NCBI GenBank assembly: GCA_903874275.1
Contig: CAIQRS010000178.1
Span: 1-64,000 of the forward strand
Source: an uncultured Anaeromyxobacter sp.
GTDB lineage: Bacteria > Myxococcota > Myxococcia > Myxococcales > Anaeromyxobacteraceae
Length of the DNA: 64,000 nt
Direction of reading: 5' to 3'
The notes under the pieces are model-generated. The model was not told the origin of the DNA. It did no database searches and saw nothing but the letters and a program-made list of their open reading frames with translations. Numbering within the stretch: the first letter of the stretch is position 1; every line of letters begins with the position of its first letter. The position numbers and the translations under genes are program-made. This document shows, piece by piece, positions 1-7,502 of the stretch.

Positions 1-2
1 CG

Positions 3-1262
3 CTCATGTTCCTCGTGGCCGAGCCGCTCCGGAACCTGGGCAAGTTCACCTTCGCCGACGTGGTGGCCTTCCGGCTCCAGCAGCGACCGGTGCGCATCGC
101 CGCGGCGGTGGGCGGGATCCTGACCGTGCTCTTCTACACCATCGCCCAGATGGTCGGCTCCGGGCAGCTCATCAACCTCATGTTCGGCATCCCCTACGAG
201 TGGGCCGAGATCATCGTGGGCTCGGTCATGCTCGCCTACGTCCTCTTCGGAGGCATGCTGGCCACCACCTGGGTCCAGATCATCAAGGCGGCCCTGCTCC
301 TCGTCGGCGTCACCATCCTCACCGTCCTGGTGATGGCCAAGTTCGCCTGGAGCCCGTCCAACCTCTACAGCGCCGTCACGGCCATGTACGGCCAGGGCGC
401 GCTGGAGCCGGGCGGCTTCGTGACGAGCCCCATCGAGGGGATCTCGCTGGGGCTGGCCCTGATGTTCGGGCTCCTCGGCCTGCCCCACATCCTGATGCGC
501 TTCTACACGGTGCCCGACGCCAAGGCGGCCCGGAAGTCGGTGCTCTACGCCACCGGCCTCATCGGCTACTTCTACGTCATCATCCCCATCGTGGGCTTCG
601 GCGCCGCCGTGCTGGTGGGCCGTGGCGTCATCAACAAGATCGCCCCGGGCGGCAACATGGCGGCCCCGCTGCTCGGCGAGCTGCTGGGCGGGCAGGCGTT
701 CCTGGGCTTCATCTCGGCGGTGGCCTTCGCCACCATCCTCGCCGTGGTGGCCGGCCTCACGCTCGCCGGCGCGTCGGCCTTCTCCCACGACATCTACGTG
801 AGCGTCATCAAGCGCGGCAAGGCCAGCGAGGAGGACCAGCTCAAGGTCGCCCGCATCGCCACCATCGTGTTCGGCGTCTGCGCCATCGCGCTGGGCATGG
901 CCTTCAAGGGGCAGAACGTGGCCTTCATGGTGGGCCTGGCCTTCGCCATCGCCGCCAGCGCCAACTTCCCCGCGCTCCTGCTCTCCATCGTCTGGAAGCG
1001 GTTCACCACGCAGGGGGCCATCTGGTCCATCCTGGTGGGGGCCTTCGCCTCGGTCTCCCTGATCGTCCTCTCCCCCACGGTCTGGGTGGCCATCTTCAAG
1101 TTCCAGACCGCCATCTTCCCCATGAAGAACCCGGCCATCTTCTCGATGACGCTGGCCTTCGCGGTGGGGATCGTGGTCTCGCTGCTCACCCCCGAGAAGG
1201 CGGCGCAGGAGATGTTCGAGGACGAGAAGGTGCGGACGTACCTGGGGGTCGGGGCGGAGTAG
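3..1262 (+). CDS. actP: Acetate/cation symporter (ActP-like), 3' part
   Basis: This is the C-terminal part (about 420 residues) of a sodium:solute symporter family permease. The reading frame is open at the window edge, so the true start lies upstream. Long alternating hydrophobic segments fit the inner-membrane helices of the SSS fold, and the sequence most resembles the ActP acetate permease, a carrier of about 550 residues. ActP imports acetate with a cation and usually works with acetyl-CoA synthetase. The aconitase, citrate synthase and PEP carboxykinase genes elsewhere in the window fit acetate use. The exact substrate is inferred from family resemblance. Confidence 0.8.
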   Translation, partial: LMFLVAEPLRNLGKFTFADVVAFRLQQRPVRIAAAVGGILTVLFYTIAQMVGSGQLINLMFGIPYEWAEIIVGSVMLAYVLFGGMLATTWVQIIKAALLLVGVTILTVLVMAKFAWSPSNLYSAVTAMYGQGALEPGGFVTSPIEGISLGLALMFGLLGLPHILMRFYTVPDAKAARKSVLYATGLIGYFYVIIPIVGFGAAVLVGRGVINKIAPGGNMAAPLLGELLGGQAFLGFISAVAFATILAVVAGLTLAGASAFSHDIYVSVIKRGKASEEDQLKVARIATIVFGVCAIALGMAFKGQNVAFMVGLAFAIAASANFPALLLSIVWKRFTTQGAIWSILVGAFASVSLIVLSPTVWVAIFKFQTAIFPMKNPAIFSMTLAFAVGIVVSLLTPEKAAQEMFEDEKVRTYLGVGAE

Positions 1263-1516
1263 CGGATCGCGGATCGCCTTCGTTCCAGCAGGCCGGCTGC
1301 CGCCGGGCGCTGGGACATCGCTCTCCGCGGCGCTGGTCCTCCCGGCGGTAGTTCACTTTGGGTGAATGGCGCCGGGTCACGCCGGGCCAGAGCAGCGCCC
1401 GTCCCCGGCGCCCGGTGCGGAGGCGCCGCTATGAGCGACGCCCGCGCCGGCTGGGACGGCCCGGGCCGAAGGCGACGCGAACACCACGCCTCGTGGGGAG
1501 ATCAGGGCGATCACCC

Positions 1517-1566
1517 GGCGAGTGGCGGGCGCCGGTGGCGAGTGGCGTCGCCGGCGGCGAGTGGCG
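1517..1566. repeat. Three spaced GGCGAGTGGCG units
   Basis: The 11-base word GGCGAGTGGCG occurs at 1517, 1537 and 1556, about 20 bases apart, with GC-rich spacers of different sequence. No function is visible. Confidence 0.7.
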
Positions 1567-1755
1567 GGGCCGACGCCGGCCTGCCCGCGCACGCCGCGTG
1601 AAGATCGCGCGGCCGACCCGCCTCGTCGCGGGACCCGCCTTTCCGCCAGGCGGGACGGGTGGCCTCGGCGCGGGGCGCATCTGAAGCGGGCGCCGACCCG
1701 GCGTCGGTCTGACCAGGGTGTTCGCGGCGCCATCCAGCCGGGCGCGCTCTCACCG

Positions 1756-1898
1756 CGAAGCCGGCGCCCCCAGCGACGACCGGCCACCCGGACCCCGCCG
1801 GCACCGCGAAAGGAAGCCCGCGGGGGCGGACGGCCCGGGCCGAAGCCGGCGCCCCCAGCGACGACCGGCCACCCGGACCCCGCCGGCACCGCGAAAGG
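1756..1898. repeat. Perfect 58-base direct repeat
   Basis: Two identical 58-base copies lie at 1756-1813 and 1841-1898, separated by 27 bases. Each begins CGAAGCCGGCGCC and ends GCGAAAGG. The second copy ends 25 bases before the stop codon of the kinase gene on the other strand. Perfect identity suggests a recent duplication. With only two copies it is not a CRISPR array. Confidence 0.9.
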
Positions 1899-1923
1899 GA
1901 CCCCGCGACGAGGCGGGGCAGGG

Positions 1924-2976
1924 TCACCCCAGCTCTGGGACGTGCCGCGCCAGGATCGCCCGCAGCGTCCCGAGCTCCGGCCGTCGCGCCAGCGCCTCGC
2001 GCACGTACCGCAACGACGCCGGGATGGACGGCAGGAAGCCCGGGTTGCCGCGCACGCGGTCGATGAAGACGAAGCGGCCGGCGTCCTTGAGCTTCCGCTG
2101 CACGGTGAGGAGATCGAAGGTGGCCCGGAAGGCGGCCGGGTCGAGCCGGGGGCCGCCCTCGGCCTCGAGCCGCGCCAGGTAGCGCGCCAGCATCCGGTCC
2201 ACCAGCTCGGGCGGCAACTCGACGTAGCTGTCGCGGAGCAGCGCCACCAGGTCGTACTGGCGAGGGGCGAGCAGCGCATCCTGGAAGTCGATGACGGCCT
2301 GCTCGCCGCCGGGCAGGACCATGAGGTTGCGCGACTGGTAGTCACGGTGGGTGAAGCCAGCAGGCTCGGCGGCCAGCTGCCCGGCCACGTCGTCGAAGAT
2401 CCGGTCCACCTCCGGGCGCTCCGACGGCGAGAGCGCCGCCCCCTTCCACGCCTCGAGCAGCCACTCCCGGAAGTGGTCGAGCTCCCAGCGGTAGAGGGTC
2501 CGGTCGAAGCTTCGACCGAAGGCCACGCAGGAGGGGTCCGGGGCCCGCTCGGCCCGGGCGCGCAGGAGCGCCAGCTGGTCCACCGCCCGCTCGTAGAGCG
2601 GCCCGGCCGGGTCGCCCGCCAGGAGCCGCGTCTCCAGCATCTCGTCCCCCAGGTCCTCGAGGACCATGAGCCGCTCCGGCTCGAGGAAGGCGTGGATGGC
2701 CGGCACCCGCACGCCCACCCGGGCGAGGTACCGCTGCACGTTGACGAACGGGTCCTCGGGGGGCGGCCCGCCGCTGGTGGCCTCCTCGGGCCGGGCGTCC
2801 TCGGGCATCACCATCACCACCTGGGAGTCCGGGGGCTGGCCCACCCGCCAGTAGCTCCGCATCGACGCGTGCCCGGCCAGCCTGCGCACCGGCCACGCCG
2901 AGGCGTCCCGCCCCGTCGTCCGGGAGACAGCCCCGCGCACCCTCGCCGCGACCTCCTCGACGCTTTCCGTCACCAC
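1924..2976 (-). CDS. AmgK-like aminosugar kinase / aminoglycoside phosphotransferase family
   Basis: A 350-residue cytoplasmic phosphotransferase of the APH / choline-kinase fold. The catalytic loop HRDYQSRN is at residues 210-217 and the metal-binding DFQDA at 230-234. The closest known relatives are the AmgK anomeric kinases (COG3178), which phosphorylate MurNAc/GlcNAc in cell-wall recycling. In Pseudomonas amgK sits next to murU; here a sugar nucleotidyltransferase gene lies 10 kb away instead. The start is one of two adjacent GTG codons preceded by a GGGGAGGAG ribosome-binding site. The family call is firm and the substrate is inferred. Confidence 0.75.
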   Translation of the reverse strand: MVTESVEEVAARVRGAVSRTTGRDASAWPVRRLAGHASMRSYWRVGQPPDSQVVMVMPEDARPEEATSGGPPPEDPFVNVQRYLARVGVRVPAIHAFLEPERLMVLEDLGDEMLETRLLAGDPAGPLYERAVDQLALLRARAERAPDPSCVAFGRSFDRTLYRWELDHFREWLLEAWKGAALSPSERPEVDRIFDDVAGQLAAEPAGFTHRDYQSRNLMVLPGGEQAVIDFQDALLAPRQYDLVALLRDSYVELPPELVDRMLARYLARLEAEGGPRLDPAAFRATFDLLTVQRKLKDAGRFVFIDRVRGNPGFLPSIPASLRYVREALARRPELGTLRAILARHVPELG

Positions 2977-3010
2977 CCGCTCCTCCCCGCCGGCCGGCCG
3001 GCGCGGCGCG

Positions 3011-3040
3011 TTGACACCCCGTCTGGACGGGTCCTATAAG
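3011..3040 (+). promoter_or_regulatory. Sigma-70 promoter of the cystathionine beta-synthase gene
   Basis: TTGACA at 3011-3016 and TATAAG at 3035-3040 are separated by 18 bases. The start ATG follows the -10 box after only six bases, so transcription should begin at or within a base or two of the start codon. No ribosome-binding site is present between them. Confidence 0.8.
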
Positions 3041-3046
3041 CGCCGC

Positions 3047-4426
3047 ATGTCATTCCACGCCGACGTCCTGTCCGCAATCGGCCACACGCCTCTCGTGAAG
3101 CTCGGGAAGGTCGTGCCCGCGGGCGCCGCCACCGTGCTCGTCAAGCTCGAGTACATGAATCCGGGCGGCTCCATCAAGGACCGCATGGCCATCCACATCC
3201 TCGAGAAGGCCGAGAAGGCGGGGCTCCTCCGCAAGGGAGGGACCATCGTCGAGAACACCAGCGGCAACACCGGGGTGGCGCTGGCCGTGGCCGCCGCCGT
3301 CAAGGGGTACCGCTGCATCTTCACCATGCCGGACAAGATGTCGAAGGAGAAGCAGGACGCGCTCAAGGCCTTCGGCGCCCAGGTGGTGGTCACCCCCACC
3401 AACGTCCCGGCCGACTCGCCGGAGAGCTACTACTCGGTGGCCAAGCGCATCGCCGCCGAGACGCCCAACAGCTTCTACGTGAACCAGTACCACAACGCCG
3501 ACAACGTCGAGGCGCACTACCAGTCCACCGCCCCGGAGATCTGGGAGCAGACCGGCGGCAAGTTCGACGCCTTCGTGGCCGGCATCGGCACCGGCGGCAC
3601 CATGTCCGGCTGCGGCCGCTTCTTCAAGGAGAAGGACGCGCGGATCCGCAACGTGGGCGTGGATCCGGTGGGCTCCGTCTACCACTCCATGTGGAAGACC
3701 GGGAAGCTGTCCGAGCCCCGCGTCTACAAGGTGGAGGGCATCGGCGAGGACATGATGTGCGGGGCCATGGACCTCGCCGTCCTCGACGACGTACGCCAGG
3801 TGAACGACGCCCAGGCCTTCTCCATGGCCCGGCGGCTGGCCCGCGAGGAGGGGATCTTCGCCGGCGGCAGCTCGGGGGCGGCGGTCCACGTGGCCGCCCA
3901 GCTGGCCCGCGAGATGGGGCCGGGCAAGGTGATCGTGGTGCCGCTGCCCGACACCGGCCGCGCCTACATCTCCAAGTTCTTCTCCGACGAGTGGATGCGT
4001 GACAACGGCTTCCCGGTGGAGAGCGGCGACTCGGTGGCCGGCGCCACGGTCGCCGACGTGCTCGGCAACCGGCGCGGCGGCGTGGTCCACGCCCGGCGCA
4101 CCGACAAGGTCGAGGCGGTGGTGAAGCTCATGCGCTCGAACGACATCTCGCAGATGCCGGTCGTGGACGACGACGGGCGCACGGTGGGGATGATCCACGA
4201 GTACGACCTGCTCAACTTCCTCATCGAGGGGAAGCACCGGCTCACCGAGGTGGTGGACCCGCTGGTGCAGCCCCTCCAGGGAGTGGTCTCGCTCGACACC
4301 CCCATTGGGCGTCTCCGCGCCATCTTCAATGACGACAACGTCGCCGTGGTGAAGGAGGGGGAGAAGGTCACCGGAATCCTCACCAAGATCGATCTCATCG
4401 AGTACCTCGGGGAGCGGATGAAGTAG
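3047..4426 (+). CDS. Cystathionine beta-synthase with CBS-pair regulatory domain
   Basis: A 459-residue PLP enzyme of the cysteine synthase / cystathionine beta-synthase family. The PLP lysine is K44 in NPGGSIKDRM and the phosphate-binding TSGNTG loop follows. Residues about 345-455 form a tandem CBS domain, as in eukaryotic-type cystathionine beta-synthase, which condenses serine and homocysteine; adenosyl ligands often control such domains. A plain O-acetylserine sulfhydrylase would lack this tail. The ATG at 3047 is chosen because an upstream in-frame TTG is the -35 hexamer itself. The mRNA is probably leaderless. Confidence 0.85.
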   Translation: MSFHADVLSAIGHTPLVKLGKVVPAGAATVLVKLEYMNPGGSIKDRMAIHILEKAEKAGLLRKGGTIVENTSGNTGVALAVAAAVKGYRCIFTMPDKMSKEKQDALKAFGAQVVVTPTNVPADSPESYYSVAKRIAAETPNSFYVNQYHNADNVEAHYQSTAPEIWEQTGGKFDAFVAGIGTGGTMSGCGRFFKEKDARIRNVGVDPVGSVYHSMWKTGKLSEPRVYKVEGIGEDMMCGAMDLAVLDDVRQVNDAQAFSMARRLAREEGIFAGGSSGAAVHVAAQLAREMGPGKVIVVPLPDTGRAYISKFFSDEWMRDNGFPVESGDSVAGATVADVLGNRRGGVVHARRTDKVEAVVKLMRSNDISQMPVVDDDGRTVGMIHEYDLLNFLIEGKHRLTEVVDPLVQPLQGVVSLDTPIGRLRAIFNDDNVAVVKEGEKVTGILTKIDLIEYLGERMK

Positions 4427-4448
4427 TCTCCCGGGCAGGGGATCCGGA

Positions 4449-5198
4449 TTGAGACTCGCTCTCTTCGCAGACGTCCACTCGAACCTCGAGGCCCTCTCGG
4501 CCTGCCTGGATCACGCCAGGAAGGCGGGGGTGGACCGCCATGCGTTCCTGGGCGACCTGGTCGGCTACGGCGCCGACCCGGAGGCGGTCCTGGCCATCGT
4601 GGACGAGCACGTGCGGATGGGCGGACTGGTGGTCCGCGGGAACCACGACGAGGCGGCGGCCGTCGAGGAGAGGTCGGCAGGCATGAACGGGGCGGCCACC
4701 GAGGCGGCGGGATGGACGCGCCGGATCCTCACGGGGTCGCGTCGGGTGTGGCTGATGGAGCTGCCGCTGACGCGGCGGGAGGGGGACGCATTCCTGGTGC
4801 ACGGGAGCGCGTCCGCGCCGGACCAGTTCGCCTACGTCACCGACCCACGGTCGGCCTCCATGTCGCTGCAGGCCGCCGGGGACGCGCCCTACGTCTTCTG
4901 CGGCCACGTGCACGAACCGGTGCTCTACCACCAGGGCCCGACCGGCCGTCCGCAGCCCTTCAAGCCCGTACCCGGGGTGACCATCCCGGTATCGCGGCAC
5001 CGCCGCTGGCTCGCGGTGGTGGGGTCGGTGGGGCAGCCCAGGGACGGGAACACGGCCGCCGCCTACGCGGTGGCGGACCTCGAGAAGGGGACGCTCACCT
5101 TCCACCGTGTCCCCTACGACTGGGCCGCCGCGGCCCGGAAGATCCTCGACGCCGGCCTCCCGGAGCGGCTGGCCGTCCGTCTGCAGAAGGGGGAGTGA
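4449..5198 (+). CDS. Calcineurin-like metallophosphoesterase
   Basis: A 249-residue cytoplasmic phosphoesterase with the dimetal motifs in order: D8-x-H10 (FADVHSN), GD at 35-36, GNHDE at 64-68, a VHG and a GHVHEP near the end. It resembles the YfcE/MJ0936-type family, which includes phosphodiesterases and protein phosphatases. The start is a TTG after an AGGGGATCCGGA ribosome-binding region. The kinase-Usp gene begins three bases after its stop, so the two are probably co-transcribed, and the phosphoesterase could oppose that kinase (inference). The substrate is unknown. Confidence 0.8.
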   Translation: MRLALFADVHSNLEALSACLDHARKAGVDRHAFLGDLVGYGADPEAVLAIVDEHVRMGGLVVRGNHDEAAAVEERSAGMNGAATEAAGWTRRILTGSRRVWLMELPLTRREGDAFLVHGSASAPDQFAYVTDPRSASMSLQAAGDAPYVFCGHVHEPVLYHQGPTGRPQPFKPVPGVTIPVSRHRRWLAVVGSVGQPRDGNTAAAYAVADLEKGTLTFHRVPYDWAAAARKILDAGLPERLAVRLQKGE

Positions 5199-5201
5199 AC
5201 G

Positions 5202-6650
5202 GTGGACGCCTTTCCAGGCGAGGGCGAGTGGCTCGACGGGTACCGCATCGACGGGCGGCTCCACAGCGGGGGCATGGGGCAGATCTACCGGGTCACGGCC
5301 GAGGTCGACCCCGGCTTCCCGCTCATCATGAAGGTTCCCCGACTCGGCTACGGGGAGCCCGGCGAGGCCATCACCTCCTACGAGCAGGAGCAGATGGTGA
5401 TGTCGGTCCTCCAGGGTCCCCACGCTCCACGCTACGTGGGGGCGGGCGACCTGGCCAAGCAGCCCTACCTGGTCCTGGAGTTCGTCGAGGGGTTCCTGCT
5501 GGCCGACTGGGTGGAGAAGGCCCCGCTGCCGCCCGAGGAGGTCGCCCGGCTGGGCTGGGCCCTCGCAAGCGCCTTGCACGCCCTCCACCAGCAGGAGGTG
5601 ATCCACCTCGACGTGAAGCCCTCCAACGTGATCATCCGGCCCGGTGGCGAGGCGGTGCTCATCGACTTCGGCCTCGCCAACCACGCCCACTACCCGGACC
5701 TGCTCGCCGAGGAGCTGCACCAGCCGGTGGGCTCGGCTCCCTACATCTCGCCGGAGCAGGTCCTGGGCGTCCGCTCCGATCCGCGCAGCGACATCTTCTC
5801 GCTGGGCGCCGTGCTCTACGAGCTGGCCACCGGCGAATTTCCCTTCGGCTCTCCGACCTCGCCGTCCGGGCTGCGACGCCGTCTCCACGAGGAGCCGGTC
5901 CCGCCACGGGCCATCAACCCGGCCATCCCCGAGTGGCTCCAGGAGGTGATCCTCCACTGCCTCGAGCCCGATGCGCGGCTCCGCTATGCGTCGGCGTCGC
6001 AGGTCGCCTTCGATCTCTCCCACGGGGCCCAGGTCGCCGTGGGCGAACGGGGGAAGCGCATGCACCGGGCCGGGTTCGCCACCCGGTTCCGCGCCTGGTT
6101 CAAGGCCAAGGGGATGGAGCCGGCCCGGCTGGTCCAGCCCTCGGCCCACCTCGCCAGCGCCCCCATCGTCCTCGCCGCCGTCGCCACCCGCCACGGCAAC
6201 GAGTTCATCTTCTGCCACCAGCGGGACGTCGTCGGACGATTGCTCGCCGGCCCGGACCACGTCCGGCTGGCCGTGGTCACGGTCATCCCACCGGGCTCGG
6301 AGGTCGGGGTCGACACGGAGGAGGACATCGCGACCACCCAGCGCATCAAGCACCTCGTGCTGCTCAAGCACTGGGCCGAGCCGCTCCGGCTCCCGCTCGA
6401 CAGGATCTCCTTCCACGTCCTGGAGGGGAACGACGCGGCGGCGACGATCCTCGACTACGCCCGGGCCAACGCCGTGGACCACATCGTCACCGGGTCGGCG
6501 CCTCCGGGGCTGCCGCTCGCGACGGTGTGGGGGACCTTCGCCACCAAGCTGGTGGGCGAGTCCCCTTGCACCGTGACCCTCATCCGGCCCACCGCGGCCC
6601 AGCTGGCCCGGGCGGCGCGGGAGCAGGACGGTCCGCCCGATCCTAGATGA
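5202..6650 (+). CDS. Ser/Thr protein kinase fused to a universal stress protein domain
   Basis: A 482-residue soluble protein. Residues about 14-280 form a Hanks-type kinase domain: glycine loop HSGGMGQ at 21-27, ATP lysine K44, catalytic loop HLDVKPSN at 135-142 and DFG at 155-157. The usual Arg of HRD is Leu, so activation-loop control by phosphorylation (the RD mechanism) is unlikely. Residues about 320-475 match a UspA fold ending in a TGSAPPG-like nucleotide loop. No membrane segment separates the two. The start is a GTG. The 3' end overlaps a small gene on the other strand by eight bases. Confidence 0.85.
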   Translation: MDAFPGEGEWLDGYRIDGRLHSGGMGQIYRVTAEVDPGFPLIMKVPRLGYGEPGEAITSYEQEQMVMSVLQGPHAPRYVGAGDLAKQPYLVLEFVEGFLLADWVEKAPLPPEEVARLGWALASALHALHQQEVIHLDVKPSNVIIRPGGEAVLIDFGLANHAHYPDLLAEELHQPVGSAPYISPEQVLGVRSDPRSDIFSLGAVLYELATGEFPFGSPTSPSGLRRRLHEEPVPPRAINPAIPEWLQEVILHCLEPDARLRYASASQVAFDLSHGAQVAVGERGKRMHRAGFATRFRAWFKAKGMEPARLVQPSAHLASAPIVLAAVATRHGNEFIFCHQRDVVGRLLAGPDHVRLAVVTVIPPGSEVGVDTEEDIATTQRIKHLVLLKHWAEPLRLPLDRISFHVLEGNDAAATILDYARANAVDHIVTGSAPPGLPLATVWGTFATKLVGESPCTVTLIRPTAAQLARAAREQDGPPDPR

Positions 6651-6735
6651 ACCGCGTCACGACGGCTGTCAAGGCCACGACGACGAGCCCACCGACGGCG
6701 ATGAAGAAGTAGAACTCCTTGCGGCTGTCGATCAT
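6643..6735 (-). CDS. Tiny single-pass membrane protein (30 aa)
   Basis: A 30-codon ORF starting MIDSRKEFYFFIAV and continuing as one hydrophobic helix ending TRFI. It has an AGGAGA ribosome-binding site 6 bases before the ATG. A twin palindromic operator lies about 90 bases upstream and a MarR-family gene lies before that on the same strand, so it is a likely target of that repressor. Its function is unknown; small subunits or stress peptides of this kind often bind larger membrane complexes. The tail overlaps the convergent kinase gene. Confidence 0.55.
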   Translation of the reverse strand: MIDSRKEFYFFIAVGGLVVVALTAVVTRFI

Positions 6736-6824
6736 CACGTTCTCCTGGCTGGATGTGGAGCGGCGGGCCAGGCGGATCGGCTCGTCGCGCGTGCGTGGCA
6801 GGGATCGCACCATGGCATGAAGTG

Positions 6825-6859
6825 GTTGCAAGTGCAACGAAGTCTGTTGCACGTGCAAT
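6825..6859. promoter_or_regulatory. Twin TTGCAnnTGCAA palindromes, probable MarR operator
   Basis: GTTGCAAGTGCAAC at 6825-6838 and GTTGCACGTGCAAT at 6846-6859 share the inverted core TTGCA-N2-TGCAA. Their centres are 21 bases apart, two helical turns, so two dimers would bind the same DNA face. The site lies between the MarR gene and the tiny membrane protein gene. MarR proteins typically bind such short palindromes. A search of the region upstream of the MarR gene did not show the same motif. Confidence 0.65.
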
Positions 6860-6912
6860 GAGATGCATGGATCGGCCGGCCTCGGCGCTGCGTCTCCGGA
6901 TCCGGGATCGGC

Positions 6913-7368
6913 CTACTTGCCCCGGCCCGGCACGATCAGGGACTCGGTCAGGCGGTGGATGAACCTTCGCGCCAGCCGGACCTCGTCCGGCGTCGCCCGG
7001 GCCAGCGCTTCCCGGGCAGCGCCCTCGACCGTTCCCCGGTGGTCGCTGGCCAGGGCCTCGCCACGGCGGGTCAGCGTGAGCCGCTGCCTTCGCCGGTCCG
7101 CGCGGTCCACGTCCCGGCGCAACAGCCTGCGCTGCTCCAGCCGGGCGGCCAGCCGGCTCACCGTTCCCGGATCGAGGCTCAACCTGCGTGCCGCGGCGCC
7201 CGGGGCGCAACCGGGGGACTCCCCGATGACGCGGAGAAGGAGCCGCTGCGGCCCGGTGATCCCCAGATCCCGGTGCATCCGCTTGGACCCCGCCTCCATC
7301 GCGTGGGCAAGTCCCCAGAGAGCCTGCATGACCTCGAGGACGGTGGGGCCCGCTTGCTGCCGTTTCAT
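6913..7368 (-). CDS. MarR-family transcriptional regulator
   Basis: A 151-residue winged-helix protein with the MarR layout: an N-terminal dimerisation helix, a central GITGPQRLLLRVIGE helix pair, the recognition region SLDPGTVSRLAARLEQRRLL, and the basic wing RRDVDRADRRRQRLTLT. The ATG at 7368 has a good GGAGGA ribosome-binding site; a longer upstream frame lacks one. It probably represses the small downstream membrane gene through the twin palindrome. The inducer is unknown. The permease gene starting at 7503 is divergent, so shared control is possible. Confidence 0.85.
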   Translation of the reverse strand: MKRQQAGPTVLEVMQALWGLAHAMEAGSKRMHRDLGITGPQRLLLRVIGESPGCAPGAAARRLSLDPGTVSRLAARLEQRRLLRRDVDRADRRRQRLTLTRRGEALASDHRGTVEGAAREALARATPDEVRLARRFIHRLTESLIVPGRGK

Positions 7369-7502
7369 CCTTCCTCCTCGGCAACCGCCGATCCATCGCA
7401 TCTTGCCCTTCGAGGCGACATCTTGACACGGCCCGGGGTGACGCATCGCCCCCCGGTGTGCTCTATTCCGCCTCCGGACCCGTGCCCGCCTGGAGGTAGA
7501 AC

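Larger units (their letters stand above)
1263..1923. other. Gene-free, repeat-rich gap
   Basis: No believable gene lies in these 661 bases. Open frames on both strands give low-complexity Arg/Pro/Gly peptides typical of shadow frames in very GC-rich DNA. The stretch contains a perfect 58-base direct repeat, three short GGCGAGTGGCG units, and a 17-base word starting GACGGCCCGGG found at 1455 and 1829. The segment near 1617 also recurs inverted near 1900 (core CCCGCCTCGTCGCGGG). Confidence 0.6.

Noticed and set aside
1756-1898. 58-bp repeats as a CRISPR array
   Set aside because: Only two copies, no regular spacers and no cas genes.
1377-2345. A 322-codon minus-strand frame overlapping the AmgK-like gene
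   Set aside because: It covers the real kinase in another frame and the repeat-rich gap, with no recognisable domain.
7423-7466. TTGACA before the permease gene as its -35
   Set aside because: No -10 box lies at a workable distance; the nearest AT-rich word is 32 bases away.
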